A stretch of DNA of 64,000 bases from CAYMAI01 sp964388445 (GTDB lineage: Bacteria > 4484-113 > JAGGVC01), in the NCBI GenBank assembly GCA_964388445.1, contig CAYMAI010000006.1:1-64000 (forward strand), written 5' to 3'. A model generated the notes under the pieces. The model was not told the DNA's origin. It was given only the letters and a program-made list of their open reading frames with translations, and searched no databases. This document shows, one piece after another, positions 1-7,467 of the stretch (position 1 is the stretch's first letter; each line of letters begins with the position of its first letter). Both the position numbers and the translations under genes were made by a program.

Positions 1-20
1 CCTCACAAAACAAAATTGCC

Positions 21-563
21 CTATTGCTGCGAAGCCACTTCGCGCAAGTTGTTCAAAAAGTGCTTTACAAGTGCATCCGCGACTTCTATTCTATGACGAG
101 AAAAGTCAATCCCGTAGTTTTCAAGGCCAACAGGATTACCTTGTGAGATTGCCTCCAAGTCCTCATCACTCATCTGCGACAGTACTTCCTTCGCTTTCGC
201 CCGAGAAATCGCGGCCTTCAAGTCGTTCTCAAGAGGATAGAAAAAAGTAGCTTCGAAAAGATATATTGGGTAATTGAAGCCCCAAGGACCACCCTTATAC
301 TGCTCGATTTCTTCGGGCGTAAGCGCAGGAGTTTGGCTGGAAGTTAATGCCTTCACTTGCTGAAGCTCATCCGTAGTGGATTTTAAAATCACGGCTTCCA
401 GTCGTTCCACGTTGCCATATATGAGGGATAGGTAGTTCAGCGAGAAAAGGTAATCATGCGCTTTTTTCTCGGCGGTCGATTTTCCTATCCAAAGGTACAC
501 ACATGCGGCCGACAGAATCACAATCAACGAAATTTGAATCACATCTTTTTTTACTTTGCGCAT
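21..563 (-). CDS. Small membrane-anchored protein of unknown function (cassette copy 1)
   Basis: A 180-residue protein with a basic start (MRKVKKD) and one hydrophobic segment at about residues 8-27, then a soluble, probably periplasmic domain. There is no clear lipobox, so a signal anchor is most likely. I chose the ATG at 563 over the upstream start at 641 because AGGAGGTG lies just before it and because the paralogue at 2333-2875 has exactly this length. Conserved stretches shared with the paralogue include LTSSQTP, EEIEQYKGGPW and the C-terminal part from NPVGLENYG to the end. The gene sits 34 bases downstream of a lipoprotein gene on the same strand, so the two are probably co-transcribed. 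I do not recognise the family. Confidence 0.8.
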   Translation of the reverse strand: MRKVKKDVIQISLIVILSAACVYLWIGKSTAEKKAHDYLFSLNYLSLIYGNVERLEAVILKSTTDELQQVKALTSSQTPALTPEEIEQYKGGPWGFNYPIYLFEATFFYPLENDLKAAISRAKAKEVLSQMSDEDLEAISQGNPVGLENYGIDFSRHRIEVADALVKHFLNNLREVASQQ

Positions 564-597
564 TTCAGCACCTCCTAACAAAGAATACAATCGAACA

Positions 598-1512
598 CTA
601 AGGCTGTGTTCTTTCATACCCCCATTCATATGCTTCGTCAATCAGCGGCCGGAAAATAAGGATCGGATGCGCTTGCATTGGAGTGGAGACAGACATTCCG
701 CCGACAGTGCCGGAAAGCGTTACTTCTCCTTCTCCATTTTTCGTAAGCGTAATATCGAGTAGCTCATCGTAATTCAGAATTACACTTATGTCGAGTTGGT
801 TGCCATTTAATGTGCAATCGAATGCGTTGTTTGCCCAAATGTAATCCGGATTAACAATATACGACGGTCTTCCCAGTAAGAATGAAAGGTCATCCTGAAA
901 ATCCGAACATTCTTGCGGAGCAGTAAGCTGGTCAATCTGGCTTTTTGCCGCTGAGCATTTGGATTCCAAATGTGAAAACCAAGAGACACTGGAAAAGTCC
1001 AGCGCATCTGAAAGGGATTCTGCCACCGAAACGTCATAGCTTAAATCTTGGTCGCTTTCGACAAAAGCCGCAAATGATTCAAGTATAGCTTTTGCATCAG
1101 CGGCATCTCCAGCAACTACATCTATGACATGACTGCCTCCGATATCAATGATAAACCCGCTGAAGCCAACTTCCTGATAAGGGCTGTCTTGTTCAGGCAA
1201 TTTAAATCTTTTTGGCGGAGTCAACCCTTGACCGGGCTTAACGTACATGTTTTCATTTGTATCCCAAACACCCTCTATTTGGTTAGTTCCACGTTTCTTT
1301 AGAACTGGTGTTTGACCGACCATATCCTCTTCGTATTCGTTTCCCTGCATGTCTATGTAGTAATCTTCATACTCAACCAAGCCAATGTCAACTGGCCCGG
1401 AATTGCACCCGGCCAAAATCAGCGACATAACTGCCATCGTAATCATGGCTACTACGACGAACGACTGACGAACGACTGACGAACGACTGACGAACCTGAC
1501 TAAATCAAACAC
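598..1512 (-). CDS. Lipoprotein of unknown function, repeat-bearing signal peptide, in-frame copy
   Basis: A 304-residue protein whose GTG start at 1512 has GGAGG six bases upstream. Its first 22 residues are Arg/Ser/Val-rich and are encoded by an 11-bp tandem repeat; then come a hydrophobic core and the lipobox LAGC, so the mature protein would be lipid-anchored from Cys36. The mature part contains the conserved stretches GFSGFIIDIGGSHVIDVV and NPDYIWANN. Without the repeat-encoded leader the signal peptide would have no basic n-region, which supports the GTG start over the ATG at 1446. The paralogue at 2911-3750 is out of frame at the repeat. Transcription probably starts at the promoter at 1576-1604. 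I do not recognise the family. Confidence 0.8.
   Translation of the reverse strand: MFDLVRFVSRSSVVRQSFVVVAMITMAVMSLILAGCNSGPVDIGLVEYEDYYIDMQGNEYEEDMVGQTPVLKKRGTNQIEGVWDTNENMYVKPGQGLTPPKRFKLPEQDSPYQEVGFSGFIIDIGGSHVIDVVAGDAADAKAILESFAAFVESDQDLSYDVSVAESLSDALDFSSVSWFSHLESKCSAAKSQIDQLTAPQECSDFQDDLSFLLGRPSYIVNPDYIWANNAFDCTLNGNQLDISVILNYDELLDITLTKNGEGEVTLSGTVGGMSVSTPMQAHPILIFRPLIDEAYEWGYERTQP
1458..1499. repeat. 11-bp tandem repeat in the signal-peptide region, in-frame state
   Basis: Three perfect copies of CGAACGACTGA (1458-1468, 1469-1479, 1480-1490) are followed by a 9-bp variant (1491-1499) that lacks two bases. Total length is 42 bp, so the GTG at 1512 and the internal ATG at 1446 share a frame. 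Because 11 is not a multiple of 3, any gain or loss of a unit shifts the frame. The homologous repeat in copy 2 has four perfect units and is out of frame. Confidence 0.9.
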
Positions 1513-1537
1513 AATTCACCTCCGAAATTTTCCCTTT

Positions 1538-1566
1538 CAAATATGGACAGCTCTTTTCCATATTTG
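1538..1566. promoter_or_regulatory. Inverted repeat at the start of the lipoprotein transcript (copy 1)
   Basis: CAAATATGGA at 1538-1547 is repeated inverted as TCCATATTTG at 1557-1566 with a 9-base loop. It begins about 10 bases after the -10 box, i.e. at or near the transcription start. The same arms with a different loop occur at 3844-3870. It could be a 5' mRNA hairpin or a repressor site overlapping the start point. Confidence 0.7.
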
Positions 1567-1575
1567 CCGGTGTTT

Positions 1576-1604
1576 ATAATATCCAGTAAAGAGCGTACTG
1601 TCAA
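1576..1604 (-). promoter_or_regulatory. Sigma-70-type promoter of the copy 1 cassette
   Basis: Reading the minus strand, TTGACA (1604-1599) is separated by 17 bases from TATTAT (1581-1576), one mismatch from TATAAT. It lies about 65 bases upstream of the GTG at 1512. The equivalent promoter of copy 2 has the same -35 but a weaker -10 (TATTGT). Confidence 0.75.
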
Positions 1605-1678
1605 TAAATAATTCCGATTACACAAGATTTTACAATTATATTGTACTATTATGATATGAATTTGTATTTGATATTGAG

Positions 1679-1856
1679 TTAAAACGTAATTCCCAACTCC
1701 CGCAGCTGCTCATTCGATACGCCGCCGGGGGCGCCGGTCATAAGGTCGCCGGCCTGCGCGGTTTTCGGGAACGCGATTACGTCGCGTATGGACGAATAGC
1801 CGAGCAGCATCGTCACGATTCTGTCCATCCCGAGCGCGAAGCCGCGGTGGGGCGGC
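1679..1856 (-). pseudogene. aspS: Duplicated 3' fragment of aspS
   Basis: The last 60 or so codons of aspartyl-tRNA synthetase, including class II motif 3 (GMDRIVTMLLGY), are repeated here almost unchanged relative to the intact gene at 3983-5902. The fragment has no N-terminal or central domain and ends abruptly at the duplication junction at 1856. It cannot make a working synthetase. It shows that the duplicated block began inside aspS and continued downstream. Confidence 0.95.
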
Positions 1857-2093
1857 ACCAAGCCGCAAACCGTTTATGTCGCGGGGATAATTTTGCACAA
1901 GGCGATGGTCACGTTTTATTCCATGCCTTTTTATACGCATCCGGCCGAATTCGAACTAAGCCCAGAGATGAAAAAGCGGCTTAAAGGCAAGTCTTGTTTT
2001 TACATCAAAGACGCCGCGCCGGAAACAATAAGTGAGCTGGACGGGATTATCGCAAAGGGGGTTGAAATCTACAGGCGGGAAGGTTGGATTTAA
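1857..2093 (+). pseudogene. Truncated DUF1801-like protein fragment
   Basis: An open frame runs from the duplication junction to a stop at 2093 and encodes about 78 residues with no credible start codon of its own. The pattern MVTFYSMPFYTHP, then KKRLKGKSCFYIK, then GVEIYRREGWI resembles the C-terminal half of DUF1801/YdhG-like small proteins; this is from memory of the family and is not certain. The reading frame begins exactly where aspS identity ends, so the duplication probably removed the 5' half of the gene. A TTG at 1893 could in principle start a short product. Confidence 0.5.
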
Positions 2094-2332
2094 CGGGAGG
2101 CGGCATCGCCCGGCAACCTTTGCCTTTCCACGACTTTTAAACATTGTCGAAGGCCGATTGGTACTTTGACGCTCACTTATTGAACGCAAACTCCGTTGTC
2201 GCTCACTCTTCGCCGAAAGTGAGCGGCAAAACTCATGCTGGGCATAAAGCGAAAAATCCCGATTAAGGCTCGGTGGAGCTTTTGCCCCACCGAGCCTATT
2301 GGTGATTCGATGCCTCACAAAACAAAATTGCC
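2094..2332. other. Gene-free spacer with two hairpins
   Basis: No convincing gene on either strand. Two inverted repeats are present. CGCTCACT (2200-2207) pairs with AGTGAGCG (2218-2225). GGCTCGGTGG (2267-2276) pairs with CCACCGAGCC (2287-2296) around a 10-base loop. The second lies just downstream of the minus-strand membrane-protein gene and may terminate it, although no long T-run follows. Cassette copy 2 begins at 2313. Confidence 0.6.
2267..2296 (-). terminator. Possible terminator hairpin of the copy 2 cassette
   Basis: A perfect 10-bp stem with a 10-base loop, about 36 bases after the stop codon at 2333 on the minus strand. The flank on that strand has only a short T-rich stretch (GATTTTT, about 15 bases on), so intrinsic termination is plausible but not certain. 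Confidence 0.45.
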
Positions 2333-2875
2333 CTATTGCTGCGAAGCCACTTCGCGCAAGTTGTTCATGAAGTGCTTTACAAGTGCATCCGCGACTTCTA
2401 TTCTATGACGAGAAAAGTCAATGCCGTAGTTTTCAAGGCCAACAGGATTACCTTGTGAGATTGCCTCCAAGTCAGTTTCGCTCATCTTGGCAAGAACTTC
2501 TTTCGCTTTCGCGGGCGAAATTGCAGCCTTTATGTCGTTCTCTAAAGGGTAGTAAAACGTGTATTCAAACAGCGTGAAAGGGTAATTGAAACTCCAAGGA
2601 CCACCCTTATACTGCTCGATTTCTTCAGGAGTAAGCACAGGAGTTTGGCTGGAAGTTAATGCCTTTATTTTCTGAAGTTCTCCTGTATCTGTATTCAGAA
2701 TGAGGGCTTCCAGTCGATCTACGTTTCCATACAGGCCCGGAAAGCAGCTTAATGTGAAAAGGTAATCATGTGCCTTTTTCTCGGCAATCGCTTTGCCAAT
2801 CCAAAGGTACACACACGCGGCACTCAAAACCACTATCAACGAAATCAGAATCGCATCTTTCTTTAGAACAAGCAT
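2333..2875 (-). CDS. Small membrane-anchored protein of unknown function (cassette copy 2)
   Basis: A 180-residue paralogue of the 21-563 product with the same architecture: a short basic start, one hydrophobic segment at about residues 8-27, then a soluble domain. The C-terminal 35 or so residues are almost unchanged, while the middle differs by scattered substitutions that keep the frame. GGAGGTG precedes the ATG by about 5 bases. It lies 35 bases downstream of the copy 2 lipoprotein gene. Preservation of the whole frame suggests the protein is still used even though its upstream partner is out of frame at the leader. Confidence 0.8.
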   Translation of the reverse strand: MLVLKKDAILISLIVVLSAACVYLWIGKAIAEKKAHDYLFTLSCFPGLYGNVDRLEALILNTDTGELQKIKALTSSQTPVLTPEEIEQYKGGPWSFNYPFTLFEYTFYYPLENDIKAAISPAKAKEVLAKMSETDLEAISQGNPVGLENYGIDFSRHRIEVADALVKHFMNNLREVASQQ

Positions 2876-2910
2876 ATTTTCACCTCCAAAGTCTTAAATC
2901 CAAACTCAAT

Positions 2911-3750
2911 TTAAGGCTGCGTTCTTTCATATCCCCAATCGTAGGCTTCGTCAATGAGCGGACGGAATATGAGAATCGGATGAGCTTGCATTGGCGTGGT
3001 TACCGGCATTCCGCCCACTTCGCCCGAAATCGTTATTTCTCCTTCGCCGTCTTTCGTAAGCGTCACATCGATGAGCTCCTCGTAACTCAAAACCACACTG
3101 ATTTCGAGCTGGCTGCCGTTAATCGAGTAATCGAAGGAGTTGTTCGCCCAAATGTAATCAGGATTTACAATATACGACGGCCTCCCCAATAAGAACGAAA
3201 GGTCATCTTGGAAATCGGAACATTCTTGCGGAGCGGTAAGCTGGTCGAGCTGACTTTTTGCATACGAGCATTTCGACTCCAAGTGTGAAAAGTAGGTGAC
3301 TCCGGTAAAGTCCAGCGCATCGGAAAGGAATTCTGCCACCGAAACATCATAGCTTAAATCTTGGTCGCATTCGACAAAAGCTGCAAATGACTCAAAAATT
3401 GCTTTTGCATCGGCGGCATCTCCCGCAACAACATCTATGACATGACTTCCTCCAATGTCGATGATGAACCCACTGAAGCCAATTTCCTGGTAAGTGCTGT
3501 CTTGCTCGGGTACCTTATAGCGTATAGGCGGATTTCCGGGCTTTACATACATTTTTTCATTTGAATCCCACCAGCCTTCTATACGTCCAGTACTTCTGTC
3601 TCTAAGAACTGGCGTATTCCCGTCCATTCCTTTTTCGTACTCGTTCCCCCGACGATCTATGTAGTAATCTTCGTACTCAACCAAGCCAATGTCAATTGGC
3701 GCGGTATTGCATCCCGCGACAACCAGCGAAAGAACAGCCATCGAAACCAT
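2911..3750 (-). CDS. Lipoprotein paralogue, leader out of frame (cassette copy 2)
   Basis: Starting from the ATG at 3750 this is 279 residues: a short hydrophobic segment, lipobox VAGC, then a mature part closely related to the 598-1512 product. That ATG has no Shine-Dalgarno. The good ribosome site (GGAGGTGAATT) stands before a GTG at 3818, as in copy 1, but translation from it runs through four 11-bp repeats and hits TAG after 20 codons, because the repeat is 2 bases longer than in copy 1. As sequenced, the gene would lack the basic n-region of its signal peptide or not be translated well. Loss of one unit, or gain of two, would restore the frame. The body of the gene is intact, which argues for a reversible off state over decay. 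Confidence 0.75.
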   Translation of the reverse strand: MVSMAVLSLVVAGCNTAPIDIGLVEYEDYYIDRRGNEYEKGMDGNTPVLRDRSTGRIEGWWDSNEKMYVKPGNPPIRYKVPEQDSTYQEIGFSGFIIDIGGSHVIDVVAGDAADAKAIFESFAAFVECDQDLSYDVSVAEFLSDALDFTGVTYFSHLESKCSYAKSQLDQLTAPQECSDFQDDLSFLLGRPSYIVNPDYIWANNSFDYSINGSQLEISVVLSYEELIDVTLTKDGEGEITISGEVGGMPVTTPMQAHPILIFRPLIDEAYDWGYERTQP

Positions 3751-3761
3751 GGCTACTACGA

Positions 3762-3805
3762 CGAACGACTGACGAACGACTGACGAACGACTGACGAACG
3801 ACTGA
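3762..3805. repeat. 11-bp tandem repeat, out-of-frame state
   Basis: Four perfect copies of CGAACGACTGA (3762-3772, 3773-3783, 3784-3794, 3795-3805). The GTG at 3818 and the ATG at 3750 are 68 bases apart, so they are out of frame with each other; three or six units would bring them into frame. Confidence 0.92.
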
Positions 3806-3843
3806 CTAAATCAAACACAATTCACCTCCAAAATTTTCCCATT

Positions 3844-3870
3844 CAAATATGGACTGCTTTTCCATATTTG
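3844..3870. promoter_or_regulatory. Inverted repeat at the start of the lipoprotein transcript (copy 2)
   Basis: CAAATATGGA (3844-3853) and TCCATATTTG (3861-3870) with a 7-base loop. The arms are identical to those at 1538-1566 while the loop differs in length and sequence, so the stem looks conserved. Confidence 0.7.
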
Positions 3871-3879
3871 CCGGTGTTT

Positions 3880-3908
3880 ACAATAACCGGTAAAGAGCGG
3901 ACTGTCAA
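3880..3908 (-). promoter_or_regulatory. Sigma-70-type promoter of the copy 2 cassette
   Basis: On the minus strand TTGACA (3908-3903), 17 bases, then TATTGT (3885-3880). The -10 has one more mismatch than copy 1. Confidence 0.65.
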
Positions 3909-3982
3909 TAAATAATTCCGATTACACAAGATTTTACAATTATATTGTACTATTATGATATGAATTTGTATTTGATATTGAG

Positions 3983-5902
3983 TTAAAACGTAATTCCCAA
4001 CTCCCGCAGCTGCTCATTCGATACGCCGCCGGGGGCGCCGGTCATAAGGTCGCTTGCCTGCGCGGTTTTCGGGAACGCGATTACGTCGCGGATAGACGAA
4101 TAGCCGAGCATCATCGTCACGATTCTGTCCATCCCGAGCGCGAAGCCGCGGTGGGGCGGCGCGCCGTACCGAAGCGCCTTCAGGAAAAATCCGAACTGGT
4201 CTTCGATTTCCCATTCCGTCATGCCTAGACCGGCAAGGACGGATTTTTGCAAATCCGCGTCGTTTATGCGCAGGCTGCCGCTGCCCAGCTCTTCGCCGTT
4301 AAGCACGAGGTCGTAGTTATCCGCCCTAATCGCAAGTTTTTCAGCGTCCGTTTCGGCTTTTAACTTAAATCGCCCCGGTTCGTATTCATCCACCGCGGAC
4401 GCGTGCGGCATCGTGAACGGATGGTGCGCCGGCTCGAGCACGCCGGTTTCTTCATTTCGGTCGTACAGCGGAAAATCCACAATCCACGCGAACTTCCACT
4501 TTGCATCCTCGCCCTTCCCCGCCGCCGCCTTCTCCGCGAGGCCAAGCTCCTTGCCGATTTTCACCCGAAGCTGGCCCAATATTTTCTTGGCTTTTCGAGC
4601 GTCGGCATCCGCGGCGAAAAGGAACATCCCGTCAGTATGCGGCGACGCCGCGCCGGCAAGCTCGGTTTTTTCATGTTCGCCGAGGAATTTTTCGAAGCTC
4701 GATTTTTCGAGAGCGCCTTCAAGAACGCGCGCCCACGGCTGGCCGCCCGCGCCTTGCTTTTTTGCGAACTCGGTTAGCTCGTCGATTTGCTTGCGCGACG
4801 GAGAGTATTCGGGAATAAAAATCGCCTTCACCGCGCCGCCCGCATCGAGCGCGTTTTTAAACACGACGAACTCGGTATTTCTGAAAACCGCGCTTAAATC
4901 GGTTATCTCGCAGCCGAACCTGAGGTCGGGTTTATCCACGCCGAACCGGCGCATCGCTTCGTCGTACGGGATGCGCGGAAACGGCGTTTCGATTTCGACG
5001 CCGAGAACTTCTTTGAAAACGCGCTCGAACATCGCTTCGCCGACTTTGAAAAGCTCGTCGCGCGTGGCGAAGCTCATTTCTAAATCGAGCTGAGTGAATT
5101 CCGGTTGGCGGTTGGCGCGAAGGTCTTCGTCGCGGAAGCACCGCGCCATCTGGAAATATTTGTCCATTCCGCCGACCATCAAGGTTTGTTTCAAAAGCTG
5201 GGGCGATTGCGGCAACGCGTAGAACCGGCCGGGATGGTTGCGCGACGGCACGAGATAGTCGCGCGCGCCCTCCGGCGTGGCGCGGCCGAGCATCGGGGTT
5301 TCGATTTCGAAAAATCCGAGCGCGCTAAGGGCGCTGCGCATCGAGAGAAATATCTCGTGGCGGGTTTTCATCGCTTTGACGAGCGGTTTTCGCCGGAGGT
5401 CGAGATAACGGTATTCCATACGCAAATCTTCGCTCGCCTGCGGGTCGTCCGCGACGTAGAACGGCGGAGTTTCAGCACGCGCCAGAATTTTGATTTCGCT
5501 AACGAGAATCTCGCGGTCGCCGCCGAGAAGCTTCGGGTTGACATCGCGCTCCGAGCGCTTTCTCCACTTGCCGCGCACCGCGACGACGAATTCGCCGCGA
5601 ACGGATTCCGCGATTTTGTGCGCGTCCGGGAAAAATTCGGGGTTGAACGTCGCCTGCACCGCGCAGCCTTCTTTGCCGTATGCCGCCGGGTCGAGTTCCT
5701 GAAGAGAGCGGTCGCGCAGCCAGATGAAAATAAGCGCGCCGAGGTCGCGGCGGGCGTCCACCCAGCCCATCGCGGTAACTTCGCGGCCTTCATCGCCGAG
5801 CGCGGCCGCGGAATATTCATCGCCGGATAGCAATTCCGCAAGCGACGCGGGAATTCGCCGCCACTCTTCCGGCGCGGGGCCGGCGCCTTCGATTTCGTTC
5901 AT
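3983..5902 (-). CDS. aspS: Aspartyl-tRNA synthetase
   Basis: Charges tRNA-Asp with aspartate in the cytoplasm. The 639 residues show the bacterial AspRS order: an N-terminal OB-fold anticodon domain with GWVDARRDLGALIFI-type sequence, class II motif 1, motif 2 (FRDEDLRANRQPEFTQLD), a GAD insertion domain of bacterial type, and motif 3 near the C-terminus (GMDRIVTMMLGY). Length is somewhat above the usual 590 or so. I chose the ATG at 5902; the frame stays open to an ATG at 5959, but that codon overlaps a TATAAT box (5963-5958), so the longer form is unlikely. Whether it is discriminating or also makes Asp-tRNA-Asn cannot be told here. Its 3' end is duplicated at 1679-1856. Confidence 0.96.
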   Translation of the reverse strand: MNEIEGAGPAPEEWRRIPASLAELLSGDEYSAAALGDEGREVTAMGWVDARRDLGALIFIWLRDRSLQELDPAAYGKEGCAVQATFNPEFFPDAHKIAESVRGEFVVAVRGKWRKRSERDVNPKLLGGDREILVSEIKILARAETPPFYVADDPQASEDLRMEYRYLDLRRKPLVKAMKTRHEIFLSMRSALSALGFFEIETPMLGRATPEGARDYLVPSRNHPGRFYALPQSPQLLKQTLMVGGMDKYFQMARCFRDEDLRANRQPEFTQLDLEMSFATRDELFKVGEAMFERVFKEVLGVEIETPFPRIPYDEAMRRFGVDKPDLRFGCEITDLSAVFRNTEFVVFKNALDAGGAVKAIFIPEYSPSRKQIDELTEFAKKQGAGGQPWARVLEGALEKSSFEKFLGEHEKTELAGAASPHTDGMFLFAADADARKAKKILGQLRVKIGKELGLAEKAAAGKGEDAKWKFAWIVDFPLYDRNEETGVLEPAHHPFTMPHASAVDEYEPGRFKLKAETDAEKLAIRADNYDLVLNGEELGSGSLRINDADLQKSVLAGLGMTEWEIEDQFGFFLKALRYGAPPHRGFALGMDRIVTMMLGYSSIRDVIAFPKTAQASDLMTGAPGGVSNEQLRELGITF

Positions 5903-5957
5903 ATCGCACGTTCCGATTGGTTGATTCGCGCACCGCCGGGGGCGGATGCGGGCGCTC

Positions 5958-5963
5958 ATTATA
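5958..5963 (-). promoter_or_regulatory. -10 box upstream of aspS
   Basis: TATAAT on the minus strand, about 55 bases before the chosen aspS start. No good -35 is visible. Confidence 0.5.
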
Positions 5964-6087
5964 CCCGTGCGCCGAAGTCGCGAGCGCGCGAGGGGAGTTT
6001 CGCGAACATTGCGGTTAGAATATCGTCTTTCGGACGGCGGACTTTTCCGCCGGAAGTCTTATCTTTTGATATTTGGGATGTGCTGGG

Positions 6088-6876
6088 ATGGCCGAGGGAT
6101 TTTTCAAACTGATTGGCATTCGCGCCGCGAGGCGCGCTTTTTCGGTGTTTGCGGCGGCGGCGGTTGCCGCATTCGCTTTGACGATGGTCGCGTGTCCGGC
6201 CAAAGAAGGCGACGGCACTCAAACGTCCGGCTCGCAGCCTGCGGGCGCGGATAAGAAACCCGCTATGGGCAAAAAGACGCCCGACGGGACAAAGGCCGCG
6301 CCCGCCGGGATTCAGGCGAGCGGTCGCGAGGCGGTTGCGCTTTTGGAGGCGGCGTTTTGGCAACTGGAGCAGGAACAGTGGAAGCCCGCGCAGGCGGAGC
6401 TGTTGAAACTGAAGGAACTTCAGGAAAAATTCGACGGCGCGGACAAGGCGAAGCGGGACAGAATGCTCAAAGCCGCAAAAGAAACCGACGAGGCGATTCG
6501 CGAAACGAAAAAGCACGAGTCGCTGAAATCAGTGAACGAAGCGATATTCGCCGCGTCCGAAATCGCGTACATAGGCGACCCGAAAATGCCGAACGAGCTT
6601 TTCAGACTGCGGTTTTACGCGCGCGAGCTAATCGTTTGGGCGGCAGCGAAAGACCAGGCGAAGCAGAAGGCGGCCGTGCTCAACATCAAGGAGAGCTGGC
6701 AACCGCTCAAAGCGGAGCTTAACGCATTGGGCGAAAAGGGCGCGGAAATCGTGAAAAGGTTCGAGCCGCTGACGATGGCGCTCGACCTTGCGGACACGCC
6801 GGAAAAACTGGGCGGAATCGCCCGTCCCATATTGGGACACACGGACGAAATGCAGAAGATTTTCGCCGGGAACTGA
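6088..6876 (+). CDS. Lipoprotein of unknown function
   Basis: A 262-residue protein with a basic n-region (GIRAARR), a hydrophobic core rich in Ala/Val/Phe and lipobox MVAC, so the mature protein would start at the Cys followed by PAKEGDG. Next comes a Gly/Ala/Lys-rich linker of about 40 residues, then a charged, mostly helical domain with many Lys/Glu heptad-like stretches (ELLKLKELQEKFDG). I do not recognise the family. It is divergent from aspS and convergent with cobO. The ATG at 6088 is chosen; an in-frame TTG lies 15 bases upstream, and neither has a strong ribosome site. Confidence 0.75.
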   Translation: MAEGFFKLIGIRAARRAFSVFAAAAVAAFALTMVACPAKEGDGTQTSGSQPAGADKKPAMGKKTPDGTKAAPAGIQASGREAVALLEAAFWQLEQEQWKPAQAELLKLKELQEKFDGADKAKRDRMLKAAKETDEAIRETKKHESLKSVNEAIFAASEIAYIGDPKMPNELFRLRFYARELIVWAAAKDQAKQKAAVLNIKESWQPLKAELNALGEKGAEIVKRFEPLTMALDLADTPEKLGGIARPILGHTDEMQKIFAGN

Positions 6877-6894
6877 CGGGCGCGGCGATAGCGG

Positions 6895-7467
6895 CTAGAA
6901 CTCGATGCCTTCTTTCGCTTTGCGGCCCAGATCGAAATAATGCTTCACGGGCACCATTTCGGTAATAAGGTGGGCGCGCTCAGCGATGGCGTCCGTTATC
7001 ACTCTGCCGGTCATGACGAACTCGCAAAGCGGCTTTTGTTCGTAAATTTCGATGAGATTCAAGACGTCCTTTTCCGCGATGAGACCGGTCATCAGCGCGG
7101 ATAGGATTTCGTCCGCGACGACGAGGAAATAGCGGGTGTCGCGAAGCGCGTTCTTTACGTATTCGAGCCCTTTCGCCGCTTCCTGCTTGTCGGCGTCGGT
7201 GTTTTCGAACCTGAAACTGCCGTCCGGCATCATCCGCTCTTTGCCTGTCGGAATGAGCGTTACGCGGTCGAGCTTGCGCAGGACGTGGCGCTCGTTATAG
7301 TGCTCTTCCTTGTCGAAACCCTTGTCGAATTGAATGAAAGCCACGCGCCGGTTGAAACCCATCGCGCGAATCGCCAGCCCCACCGCGCACGTGGTTTTGC
7401 CCTTGGCATTGCCGTAGTAAATATGCAGACAGCCCCGTTTGTCCAAATCCACCCATTCGCCTGACAT
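6895..7467 (-). CDS. cobO: Cob(I)alamin adenosyltransferase, CobO/CobA/BtuR family
   Basis: Transfers the adenosyl group of ATP to the cobalt of corrinoids, giving adenosylcobalamin. The 190 residues fit the family length. The P-loop GNAKGKTT stands at residues 19-26, followed by RVAFIQFDKG, a Walker B-like VVADEIL and the usual C-terminal end KEGIEF. The ATG at 7467 has GGAGGT about 8 bases upstream. No other cobalamin genes are nearby and no B12 riboswitch box is seen before it, so the enzyme probably serves salvage or an unlinked pathway. Confidence 0.93.
   Translation of the reverse strand: MSGEWVDLDKRGCLHIYYGNAKGKTTCAVGLAIRAMGFNRRVAFIQFDKGFDKEEHYNERHVLRKLDRVTLIPTGKERMMPDGSFRFENTDADKQEAAKGLEYVKNALRDTRYFLVVADEILSALMTGLIAEKDVLNLIEIYEQKPLCEFVMTGRVITDAIAERAHLITEMVPVKHYFDLGRKAKEGIEF

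Larger units (their letters stand above)
1..1856. repeat. Copy 1 of a tandem segmental duplication
   Basis: The segment from the first base to 1856 matches 2313-4160 in order and orientation: a small membrane protein gene, a lipoprotein gene, a common upstream region and the last 60 codons of aspS. Identity is patchy. The aspS end and the AT-rich spacer just before it (about 1600-1700) are nearly identical to copy 2, while the two genes have diverged clearly. The right junction is sharp: identity stops after 1856 in this copy and after 4160 in copy 2. The left edge may lie beyond the window, since identity already holds at base 1. Inference: an old duplication with selection or gene conversion keeping parts alike. 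Confidence 0.9.
2313..4160. repeat. Copy 2 of the tandem segmental duplication
   Basis: Direct repeat of 1-1856 at an offset of 2312 bases on the left and 2304 on the right. The right part of this copy lies inside the intact aspS gene, so this is the ancestral position of the aspS end. Confidence 0.9.

Noticed and set aside
1458..1499. CRISPR-like array
   Set aside because: The 11-bp units are contiguous without spacers, so it is a simple tandem repeat.
1956..2318. 120-codon minus-strand frame in the spacer between cassettes
   Set aside because: No ribosome site, and it overlaps the DUF1801-like fragment and two hairpins.
5105..5830. 241-codon open frame opposite aspS
   Set aside because: Shadow of aspS, no ribosome site and no recognised domain.
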